This document shows positions 25,445 to 33,381 of a stretch of 64,000 bases of DNA, in pieces. The notes beneath the pieces were generated by a model. That model saw only the letters and a list, made by a program, of their open reading frames with translations, was not told where the DNA came from and did not search any database. Numbering within the stretch: position 1 is the first letter of the stretch; each line of letters opens with the position of its first letter. The translations under genes were made by a program, and so were the position numbers. The DNA comes from Candidatus Poribacteria bacterium (GTDB lineage Bacteria; Poribacteria; WGA-4E; WGA-3G), in NCBI GenBank assembly GCA_028818705.1, contig JAPPNJ010000059.1, positions 1-64,000 on the forward strand, read 5' to 3'.

Positions 25445-27169
25445 CTATTTATGAGACGGTTCATGATCCTGTTCTTTTTTCAGGAGGCTGTGGAAGACCC
25501 CGCGCCGACGGGTCGCAATGTAAAGTCTACTGTTACTGACGGCGAGCGCGAGGATTTCATCGGGGATATTTGGAAAGATTTGCTGCCAGTGTCCAAGTAT
25601 ATTCAAGTGATAGACCCCAGTATCGCCAACACCGTAAACTGTCGTTCTGTCCACAGCTAACCTGTCTATGATGACCTGCGTCCCTGTTCCGTCGGTGAGG
25701 ACGCGCCAATATTCACCGGTTTGTGAAGATAAAACGCCAGCGTCGGTTGCCACATAAAACGTTGATCCGACAAAGCGTATCTCGTTGAAACGGGTAAAGC
25801 GGAGCGGAAGGGTTGCGGTAATGTCTTTCCAACCCCTCCCTGCATCAAGCGATTGAGACAGTTTTCCGTCCCGCTTACCGACGTAGACGATTTCTCCTGA
25901 AGCGGCTACCTTGAACTCATCTCGCAAATCCTCAGTTGACTGTTTACCGAGGTCTATTAATCCGGTATGCGTCCATTGCGTTTCGCCGGGCTTCCATTTG
26001 AAGAGCATCCGCTTGTGTTCTACATAAAAGGTTTCTCCGCTGACTGCAAATCCGCTGGCTTTTGCCAGGGCTACAATATGATGCAATAATTTTGCTAACC
26101 GAGCATTTCCTTTTATATCATCGTTCAAGTCGATGCGTTCGGCTTCTGCAATAGCTGCCATGAGTTCAGTAGACAACGGTTCTTCATTAAAACTGGGGAT
26201 GCCTTGGGGACCACTTGCCTGGGTCCATGGCGAGGTGGAAGAGCTGAAGGGTCTTGCTTGTGTATCGCGTGCAAGAACATTCTCAGAAGTCTGTAGACCG
26301 ACGCCTCTACTTTCATTCGGTAAAGCAGCCTCTCCATCTTGATTCCGAACAGCCTGTTTGGCATCAAGATCCAGGACGACAGGAGCATCAATGATTTTAA
26401 TCAGCGGGTCGGATTGTACCTCGAAACTATACGGTTCCTGGAAGCGTCTGAGATATTGGTTGCTGGTGCCGAGGAGTAACGCAACGAACACCACGGCTGT
26501 CCCTAAAGCTGCCCATGGGAGCAAAGGCTTCACTGTAGGTGGGGGTGTAGGGCTCATGTCAGCAACTCGTCGCATGACGTTCTGGGTTAAACTCTCCGAT
26601 ATCTGTACGCCACTGAACACTTCTTGAAGGATGCGTTCCTCATTCTCTTGTAAGCGCTTTCGCGCCCGCTGAAGTCGACTTGTAATCGTGTGTACTGACA
26701 CCCCCAACAACTTACCTATCTCCTGGGTCGTCATTTCACCCAGATAATAGAGCGTTATCACAGTGCGTTCGCTTTCTGGAAGTTGTTCAAGGATCTTTTT
26801 GACGAGATTCTGGCGATCTTCAGATGCTTCTGCCTCGCGTTGATCGGATACATAACGCTCATAAAAGGATTTTTCTATCTCTTTCACAGATGTGTCCTCC
26901 AAGAATTGCATTGTAGGTTTATGCCTTTGCAGCCAATTAATGCAAAGCCTGTTTGCGATGACATAGAGCCATCCCGCAAACTGGCTCGGTTCCTTTAGGG
27001 TCGAAAGTTTTTCATAAGCGTTGAGGAAGGTGTCTTGGGTAACTTCTTCAGCATGATGAAAATCGCCAATCTTTCGCCATGTGAGCGCGTGAATGTCCTT
27101 CTGATACCTTTGGAGTAGAATGTTAAATGCCTCGTCGTTGCCTGACAAAACTTCATGAATCAATTGCAC
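25445..27169 (-). CDS. Membrane-tethered ECF sigma factor fused to a shortened propeller
   Basis: 574 residues from a GTG. Sigma region 2 (residues 5-80), region 4 (125-172) and one membrane helix (about 217-234, WAALGTAVVFVALLLGTSNQ) align with the gene at 18590. After SGPQ322 the protein jumps straight to GIPSFN, so residues 331-737 of the longer paralogue are absent, in frame. The better start is ATG 27189, preceded by AGAGGGAC, which would give MEEKKNDVQLIHE. It is out of frame with the rest because of an A9 run (27174-27182, T on the plus strand); A10 would restore it. The gene may therefore be slippage-controlled, mutated or mis-assembled. It lies 32 bases upstream of the lamin-tail gene. 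Confidence 0.8.
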   Translation of the reverse strand: MQLIHEVLSGNDEAFNILLQRYQKDIHALTWRKIGDFHHAEEVTQDTFLNAYEKLSTLKEPSQFAGWLYVIANRLCINWLQRHKPTMQFLEDTSVKEIEKSFYERYVSDQREAEASEDRQNLVKKILEQLPESERTVITLYYLGEMTTQEIGKLLGVSVHTITSRLQRARKRLQENEERILQEVFSGVQISESLTQNVMRRVADMSPTPPPTVKPLLPWAALGTAVVFVALLLGTSNQYLRRFQEPYSFEVQSDPLIKIIDAPVVLDLDAKQAVRNQDGEAALPNESRGVGLQTSENVLARDTQARPFSSSTSPWTQASGPQGIPSFNEEPLSTELMAAIAEAERIDLNDDIKGNARLAKLLHHIVALAKASGFAVSGETFYVEHKRMLFKWKPGETQWTHTGLIDLGKQSTEDLRDEFKVAASGEIVYVGKRDGKLSQSLDAGRGWKDITATLPLRFTRFNEIRFVGSTFYVATDAGVLSSQTGEYWRVLTDGTGTQVIIDRLAVDRTTVYGVGDTGVYHLNILGHWQQIFPNIPDEILALAVSNSRLYIATRRRGVFHSLLKKEQDHEPSHK

Positions 27170-27256
27170 ATCGTTTTTTTTTCTTCCATGAAAGTCCCTC
27201 TAAGCCGAGTCTTGCAGAATCACGCAAAACAATACCTAATATCACTATATTCTTAA

Positions 27257-27301
27257 ATTATATTGTTAAAGACACAATTTCAGATCAGAAAACGTGCATA
27301 A
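27257..27301 (-). promoter_or_regulatory. Conserved upstream element of sigma gene 2
   Basis: On the minus strand it reads TTATGCACGTTTT, then AATTGTGTCTTTAACA (27264-27279) and TATAAT (27257-27262). The order and the 16-base core are the same as at 18378-18426, but the distance to the start is 68 bases rather than 168. Conservation of this stretch between leaders that otherwise differ suggests a functional promoter/operator. Confidence 0.55.
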
Positions 27302-27633
27302 CGCGAGGAAAAATAAAAAAATTGCTTGGAATTGTGGAAAAAAAGCGTTTTTTTAGGGATTAACGCTTAGGTAGTGAGTCGTATTGAGTGAGCGTTGGGT
27401 TCGTGCTTCAACAGAGAAAGCATTTCTCGTATCCACGCGAGCGTCACATTTTCTGAAACATGCAGTTATACGTGTGGGATTCCGCTTCTTTGATTCTTCA
27501 GCTGAGTCGACCGAAGTCAGGCACGCTGATATCAACTTCATAGATATTATCGGCTAATTTTCTATTTCGATTGCTAGCAAAAAGATAATCTATGGTAAAT
27601 TCTAAAAATACATTGACACTTCGGGAATTCTTC

Positions 27634-27693
27634 TGTAGGAGGCGGTGAATGCCATCAGGCATTCATACCGTTGATTCACTCCGATTCCCGACT
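27634..27693 (+). repeat. Composite REP-like repeat
   Basis: TGTAGGAGGCGG, then the palindrome GAATGCCATCAGGCATTC plus ATACCGTTG, then ACTCCGATTCCCGACT (27678-27693). The flanks alone, without the inner palindrome, form the element at 7431-7464. This copy therefore looks like that element with the GAATGCC unit inserted. Confidence 0.65.
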
Positions 27694-27979
27694 ACTTCTC
27701 ACTGTTGCGTAATGTATAGGTAATTCTAAGATCTACCATAAATATATCGGAAAGGCTTTCTGTTTTCTGGCTTTTGTGTGCTATTGATGATTCCATGCAG
27801 CCTCGTTTTTGCCTTGAAAGAGCTACTGAAGCATGTTGTGCTGCAGGCGTGAAAACGTACTTCCGCTCGGTAGGCGGGGTTTCCAACCTTGCTATATGAT
27901 ATGAAGTTTTCTATCTGCGTCCGCCCATTCGTGTATTGTTGTATTGTAAAGTCTGTTGTAATTAAGCTGGAGTATCTTA

Positions 27980-29398
27980 ATGTCTCGTTTAATTGAAAAA
28001 CGTCCCAACCTTATTTATGTTTTCGCAGATCAGCTCCGCTACCAATCGTGTGGCTACGCTGGAGATGTCCGTGCACGGACCCCTAATATTGACCAACTTG
28101 CCGTGGAAGGTGCGGATTTCTGCAACGCCGTCTCCGGAAGTCCGATGTGTGCTCCCTATCGCGCATCTCTCTTCACCGGAAAGTACGCCAGTAGCACCGG
28201 TATGGTGATCAATGAACTTCGGATGAACCCAAATCACGACTGTTTCGGGCATGTTCTACATCGTAACGGTTACCAGACAAGTTACATCGGAAAATGGCAT
28301 CTGTGGGCAAATCAATTGGGGAGACATGACGATCCGAGGAATTCTTACATCCCACCGGGACGGTATCGACTCGGTTTCGACGGAGAGTGGTCGGCGTACA
28401 ATTTTCATCACTTGTATATTGACGCGTATTATCACAAGGACTCGCCTGAGAGAATTGTGATGCCTGGATATGAACCGGATGGACAAACTGATTTAGCGAT
28501 TGATTACTTGCAGCGGGCATCAGTGGCAGACGACCCCTTTGCACTTTTCCTCTCAATCGGAACACCACACGATCCGTGGACACAAGACAATGTGCCAACC
28601 GAGGATTATGAGATGTTTCGGGAGGTAGATTTCCCTTTACCGCCAAACTACCGAGACGAAAACGACCCTTATGGCGATACATGGGCGATTATGTCCGCTG
28701 CAGAGCGCTCCAAACTCCCTGAGTGGATGCGCGTCTATTACGCAATGACCACCAATCTGGATCGGAATATCGGACGATTACTGTGTGCTGTTGACGACTT
28801 GGGGTTGCGCGATGACACAATCTTCGTTTTTACTTCTGATCACGGGGAGATGTTCGGCGCACAAGGAAGGCGTGCAAAGAATATCTTTTATGAGGAAGCG
28901 GTGCGCGTTCCATTTCTTGTACGGTGGGATGGACACATTCCAGAAAAACATGTTTCAGATGCCTGTCTGAATACACCTGACATTATGCCGACGCTACTCT
29001 CAATGATGGATCTCCCAATCCCGGAAGATGTTGAAGGGACAGATTTAAGTGGAGCTGCCTGTAATCAACCCACTAATGAGCCGGATGCAGCGTTTATGCA
29101 GGGCATGGGGTGTACGGCGAAGTGGGAAGATGGTTATGAGTGGCGAGCCCTCCGCACAAAGCAGCATACCTACGCTGTTCACCGTCCAGACGGAAGTGAG
29201 AGGCTCTTTGATAATCTCGCTGATCCCTTCCAAACCCGTAATCTGATTGATGATTCAGCATTAGTTGAAATCCGAGAACAGTTCCGATCAATGCTAAAGC
29301 AACGCATGGATGCACTCAACGACACCTTTGAAGCGTGTACGTGGTATCGAGACAATTGGACCGAGGACCGAATCATCCTACGCACTGCTACACTATAG
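27980..29398 (+). CDS. Sulfatase (Cys-type)
   Basis: A 472-residue type I sulfatase. NLIYVFADQLRYQSCGYAGD provides the first metal ligands (D17, Q18). The formylglycine motif is C57-A-P-Y-R61 followed by ASLFTGKYA; the tyrosine at the fourth position is less common than Ser/Ala/Thr. FVFTSDHGEMFGAQGRR is the second metal block. The C-terminal region has 'ERLFDNLADPFQTRNL'. There is no signal peptide. CTGGAG lies before the ATG. It is a third, distinct sulfatase and has no maturase alongside. Confidence 0.92.
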   Translation: MSRLIEKRPNLIYVFADQLRYQSCGYAGDVRARTPNIDQLAVEGADFCNAVSGSPMCAPYRASLFTGKYASSTGMVINELRMNPNHDCFGHVLHRNGYQTSYIGKWHLWANQLGRHDDPRNSYIPPGRYRLGFDGEWSAYNFHHLYIDAYYHKDSPERIVMPGYEPDGQTDLAIDYLQRASVADDPFALFLSIGTPHDPWTQDNVPTEDYEMFREVDFPLPPNYRDENDPYGDTWAIMSAAERSKLPEWMRVYYAMTTNLDRNIGRLLCAVDDLGLRDDTIFVFTSDHGEMFGAQGRRAKNIFYEEAVRVPFLVRWDGHIPEKHVSDACLNTPDIMPTLLSMMDLPIPEDVEGTDLSGAACNQPTNEPDAAFMQGMGCTAKWEDGYEWRALRTKQHTYAVHRPDGSERLFDNLADPFQTRNLIDDSALVEIREQFRSMLKQRMDALNDTFEACTWYRDNWTEDRIILRTATL

Positions 29399-29685
29399 AC
29401 ACGTCGCCGAAGATTCCATGTGTAGGTTGTAGGCAGATTAATCAAATTCGCTTGAATTCTCTCAAATAGATTCGTCATGGTTAGCAGAGATTTTGCAGGG
29501 AAGGATGAATCTGTATTAAGCGTTTATCTCCGCATCTATTTTTAACGCCCGGAAGGGAGCAGGGCGATAATGTTCGCGTATGAATTGTTTACTTTTGAAG
29601 TCAAGTGTGGGCATAGAGGATACCTTGCGAGGATTATGAAGTTCAAGTATTGCCAATTTATTAAAAATACTTCTACAGAAGTAGG

Positions 29686-30630
29686 TTATCCGATTATTTT
29701 TTTACGTTCAAGAACTTCGCGAACCTCCTCAAATACTTCCGAGATTTTTCCTTTCGGGAATTGAATCCGATCATGGCTATGAATACTACTGAATGCTTGA
29801 CAACCTTCTTCAAGCAAGATGATCGCCCTTCCAGAACCGAACCTACTTTGAAATGGATTAGCGTCAGGAATTACATGCTCACGGGCCTGTAGTGTGCCAT
29901 AGGCTTGTTGATCCTCAGAAGTCATCACGAAAAGGACCATCCCCGCCTGATCCAATATCTCAGTGGGATGCTCAATAGTGGTTGCACCAGCCAATATAAC
30001 ATGGTTGAATTCTCCGCAAGGTAGTCCCAATCCATCATCCATAAAATTCCTGAGTTCTAACCAGTCCTGCGAACTGCCATGTCCAATAAAAATGGATGTT
30101 CCAGCGTTGTTGGGAGAACGAAGAGGCGCGGGTGCTTTATCAAACAACTTAACCGGCTCAGGGCTATCCTTTGACAGAACATCGCTCATATCAATAGGCA
30201 GCCCCGCCTTTTGCATTCCCTGACGCAGTTTTGATTTCCAATCGTCAGCGCTATCCATAGGCACATAGACCACGTCGGGAATATCTGATGGTAACTCAAC
30301 GCCTTCTTTATAGAGAGCACACACTCGTTCGCCGCCTAACCCACCGAGGAGATAACCGAGCTCAAAGATAACGTCCTGCCGGGCTCTAAGCTTGCGTTTC
30401 CCTGTAGCTTTTGAGGAACCAACATCGTCAGGGGTCAACAAGACGATCGCAAAACCTGCTTCGTCTGCATGTTCTTCAAACTTGTCAATAATTGTTTGGC
30501 CCTTAATGGGTTGTTCATGAAGAACGGTTGGGTTTAAACCCAATTCCTCTACAAACCCAGCAACTGCCGCTTTGGCCTCGTCATCATATCTATAGGTGAT
30601 GAATACTTTCGGCAGAATTTTCGCCTCCAT
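29686..30630 (-). CDS. Two-domain TIR-like nucleotide-binding protein
   Basis: A 314-residue soluble protein. Residues 8-150 match the TIR-like family of the CAP12/Pycsar type (KVFITYRYDDEAKAAVAGFV, FAIVLLTPDDVG, RARQDVIFELGYLLGGLG with the conserved Glu, ALYKEGVELPSDI). Residues about 182-310 form a second, divergent TIR-like domain (SIFIGHGSSQDWLELRNFM, LFVMTSEDQQ, AREHVI, RAIILLEEG). Relatives cleave NAD or bind nucleotides in antiphage systems, but no cyclase, sensor or transmembrane partner is adjacent, so a defence role is inference. TGGAGA precedes the ATG. It shares its N-terminal domain with the next gene upstream. Confidence 0.82.
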   Translation of the reverse strand: MEAKILPKVFITYRYDDEAKAAVAGFVEELGLNPTVLHEQPIKGQTIIDKFEEHADEAGFAIVLLTPDDVGSSKATGKRKLRARQDVIFELGYLLGGLGGERVCALYKEGVELPSDIPDVVYVPMDSADDWKSKLRQGMQKAGLPIDMSDVLSKDSPEPVKLFDKAPAPLRSPNNAGTSIFIGHGSSQDWLELRNFMDDGLGLPCGEFNHVILAGATTIEHPTEILDQAGMVLFVMTSEDQQAYGTLQAREHVIPDANPFQSRFGSGRAIILLEEGCQAFSSIHSHDRIQFPKGKISEVFEEVREVLERKKIIG

Positions 30631-30847
30631 AGTTTTTCTCCATTTTTACGCTGATACAACGCGAGTTATAGGCGGTCCCCAGTTCGTAAGATGAGGTCAC
30701 AACAGTAGGTTGATTAAGGTTGGTTCATTATTCACAGTGTTGATTTATAAACCACTTCCACATTAATTATAGCATTAATCCATCAGTAAAGTCAAAGTCA
30801 ATTTTGGACAGAAGCTTACAGAGATCCTGGAGGTAACTTTGACTTCT

Positions 30848-31315
30848 CTACGTTTCAACAAATTTGTTTGCGTCAAAATGTAATCCGGCGCTCTTCATTT
30901 CTCTCATTAGTTTTAGCTGCCAGCCATCAAACTTATCCATGGGCACATAAACAACACCGTAAATATCCGAAGGTAACTCAACGCCTTCTTTGTAGAGAAC
31001 GCAAACTCCTTTACGCCCTAACGCAGAGGAGAAATAGCCAAGTTCATATATAACGTTCTGACGGGCTCTGAGTTTAAGGTTATCTCTTTCTTGTATTGGT
31101 GCGCCAACATCATCTGGGGTTAGTAAGACAATGGCAAAGTCCGACTCGTTAGCATATTTTTCAAACTTCTTAATGATTGTCAAGCTTTCACTGGGTTGTT
31201 CGTCAAGTATGATTGCCTTTAAACCAAGGTTTTCTATGAACCTGGCGGCGGCATATTTAGCTGCCTCATCATGGCCATGGACGATGAACACTTTTTGTGG
31301 TGCGATTTCTTGCAT
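30848..31315 (-). CDS. Single-domain TIR-like nucleotide-binding protein
   Basis: A 155-residue protein consisting of one TIR-like domain: KVFIVHGHDEAAKYAAARFI, IILDEQPSESLTIIKKFEKY, FAIVLLTPDDVGAP, RARQNVIYELGYFSSALGRK and VLYKEGVELPSDI. The Glu in 'VIYELGYF' is the position usually considered catalytic in TIR NADases. It is clearly paralogous to the N-terminal half of the 29686 gene and in the same orientation, 217 bases upstream. AAGGAG lies before the ATG. No associated cyclase, Argonaute or sirtuin gene is visible. Confidence 0.85.
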   Translation of the reverse strand: MQEIAPQKVFIVHGHDEAAKYAAARFIENLGLKAIILDEQPSESLTIIKKFEKYANESDFAIVLLTPDDVGAPIQERDNLKLRARQNVIYELGYFSSALGRKGVCVLYKEGVELPSDIYGVVYVPMDKFDGWQLKLMREMKSAGLHFDANKFVET

Positions 31316-31424
31316 AGTTTCTCCTTCACCTTCAAGGTGGCGAGGTACGGGCCTAAAGTGAAGAATGCCAAAGGTTCCATTTCAGATTCAACTCATCAGA
31401 AGCGTAGTTTTCCCTTAGCAAATC

Positions 31425-33320
31425 CTACCGATACGCCTTAAACCCAGCCTCTACACGCGTTCTGTGATAGAGGTTGAGCGTATCACCCTCAACCTTCGCG
31501 GTTACCCGTTTGCCATCGCTGAAGGTTACTTGGAATTGCGTATCGGAATCCTGCGAAACCTCCTCCGCCTTCGGCAACGGAATGTCCCTCTGTTTTGTCC
31601 ACTCTGAAATCAATTTCAGGAGTGAATCTGTGTCCCTCGTCGCATGTGTTGTCTCTTTCAAGGCAATGCTGAAAGCAGGCATGCTCTTCTTAACATAGTT
31701 AAACCAACGCGCCGTTCTCAGGAATGGCACGAGTGCCTGCAAAGCTTCGGCAGTACCAATCCGACTCAACGCCTCCGAGGAGAATCCGCGCACGTATGCG
31801 GACTCACTCATCAGTGCCTCACGCAGTGCCGGAACAGCTTCCGTTGCGTCCGGTCCAATTCGGGTTAATGCTTGCGCCGCAAAAAACGCTAAATCTGTAT
31901 CTTCGCGATCTTCCAGAACTCGTATCAGGGCGGGGACAGTTTTCGATACGGGTACCTTAATCATACCCAATGCCGAGGTCGCATGGCGACGCACTTCTTC
32001 CGATTCATCGGTTAACAACGTAATAAGTCCATCAACCGATTCCGCTGCGACTGGACCCATCTCACCTAACGCATACGCTGCTGAAGCGCGGATGTTCTCG
32101 CGTTCGTCTTTCAATGCACTTATAAGCGCAGGCACAGTCGATGCTCCAGTTGCCGCCAGCCCATGCGCCGCGTCACAAATATGGAGAATCGGCTCCATAT
32201 CAAACGCCTCTTTTTCCGAATTGAGCGCACTAATGAGAGATTCAACGGCAGGTTTTCCAATTGCTCCGAGTGCATAGATGGCGTTTCGACGTACCGGTTC
32301 ATAGTCGTCCTGAAGTGCATCGATGAGTGCTGGAACCGCCTCGGCAGCATCTGTTCGCATGAAGCCCAATTCGTTAGCAGCTTTCATCCTTTCATTTGGA
32401 ATGTCTGTTTTTAGTGCCTCAACTTCAGATGTCACATCCGTTGTGGTATTCTGACGGTCAGTTTCGTACAAATCCGTCTTTCCGTACATCCAATTCCACA
32501 TGTAGGTCCAAAGAATCTCTGCATCGTAAGGGACGTGGTTGACTTCAGGCGGCTGCCACATAGAAGTTTCATTGTTCCATGAAGGGCCTGTCGGTTGCTT
32601 CGTACGCATAAAGACGAATTTCATACCGTAGCGATTCAGTGGGATGTAGTTCTGAAGGAACGAATGCACCATGTCGAAGTGCATAATCCACACTGTGCCG
32701 AGTTCACCAGACATTGGAACCAGATTTCGGTTCAGGAAATGCTCAGAGAGTAGTCGCGTCCCATTTCTACCTTCGACATGCCTTTCGTGCCGCCGACGTT
32801 CACCGTCCAGCATAAATTCCCGGATGTATTGCGTTCCCGGAATGATACACGTCGGTCCCTGATCTTCGAGACAGGGCTGCGGATAATAGAAGAGAATCGC
32901 CCAGCGGGGCGTTCGGTGCCGAGGTCGTTTTCCACCAGCGTGTCCATCTTTGTGAAGCGGCATCATCAACCGCTCCTCGCCATTTTCTTTTCCAGTCGGT
33001 GTGCTTTCCGCAAAATTGGGATGGCAATGCCGATGCGGGTGCATGACGTATCCGTTTCCCAGAATACTGGTGAGTGCCCCGCGCACCTCCGGAGACTCCA
33101 ACACTATCTGAAGTTCCGGCACCAACGGTAAAATATTATTGAGCGGGTTATGTTGCCTATCACCCCGGAAATCCGCCGCACCAGCGAAAAGCTCATCCGT
33201 TTTGTCATAGATAGTCTCATGGATGTGCGTCGGCACGTTTGCAGTGACGTTGGCATACCCGTTCACAATAAAATGGCGAATCTGTTCATCATTTAGAAGA
33301 TGCTGTTTAACTGTTGTCAT
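31425..33320 (-). CDS. PhyH-family dioxygenase fused to HEAT repeats
   Basis: A 631-residue fusion. Residues 1-260 are a PhyH-type Fe/2OG dioxygenase: opening 'LNDEQIRHFIVNGYANV', H123-K124-D125 in PLHKDGHAGG, 'PTCIIPGTQYI' and distal H219 in MHFDMVHSF. Residues about 300-545 are seven or more HEAT-like repeats ('AVPALIDALQDDYEPVRRNA IYALGAIG' type) typical of PBS-lyase-like scaffolds. The last 60 residues hold a short beta-rich tail (TFSDGKRVTAKVEGDTLNLY). The repeats probably bring a protein or large substrate to the dioxygenase. All iron ligands are present. There is no signal peptide. AAGGAGG lies 16 bases before the ATG. Confidence 0.85.
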   Translation of the reverse strand: MTTVKQHLLNDEQIRHFIVNGYANVTANVPTHIHETIYDKTDELFAGAADFRGDRQHNPLNNILPLVPELQIVLESPEVRGALTSILGNGYVMHPHRHCHPNFAESTPTGKENGEERLMMPLHKDGHAGGKRPRHRTPRWAILFYYPQPCLEDQGPTCIIPGTQYIREFMLDGERRRHERHVEGRNGTRLLSEHFLNRNLVPMSGELGTVWIMHFDMVHSFLQNYIPLNRYGMKFVFMRTKQPTGPSWNNETSMWQPPEVNHVPYDAEILWTYMWNWMYGKTDLYETDRQNTTTDVTSEVEALKTDIPNERMKAANELGFMRTDAAEAVPALIDALQDDYEPVRRNAIYALGAIGKPAVESLISALNSEKEAFDMEPILHICDAAHGLAATGASTVPALISALKDERENIRASAAYALGEMGPVAAESVDGLITLLTDESEEVRRHATSALGMIKVPVSKTVPALIRVLEDREDTDLAFFAAQALTRIGPDATEAVPALREALMSESAYVRGFSSEALSRIGTAEALQALVPFLRTARWFNYVKKSMPAFSIALKETTHATRDTDSLLKLISEWTKQRDIPLPKAEEVSQDSDTQFQVTFSDGKRVTAKVEGDTLNLYHRTRVEAGFKAYR

Positions 33321-33381
33321 GCTTTCTCTTCTCTAACCTCCTTTTCAGTAGTGCGGCTTCCATAAGTGCAATACTGTTTTT

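Larger units (their letters stand above)
27170..27979. other. Intergenic region between sigma gene 2 and sulfatase
   Basis: This region contains the sigma-gene leader with the A9 run, the conserved upstream element (27257-27301) and a composite repeat at 27634-27693. The rest (27310-27630 and 27700-27960) shows no supported gene; short minus-strand frames there have no ribosome site or recognisable protein. Confidence 0.5.

Noticed and set aside
29686-31315. CBASS or Pycsar operon
   Set aside because: Effector-like TIR domains are present but no nucleotide cyclase or accessory gene lies within several kilobases.
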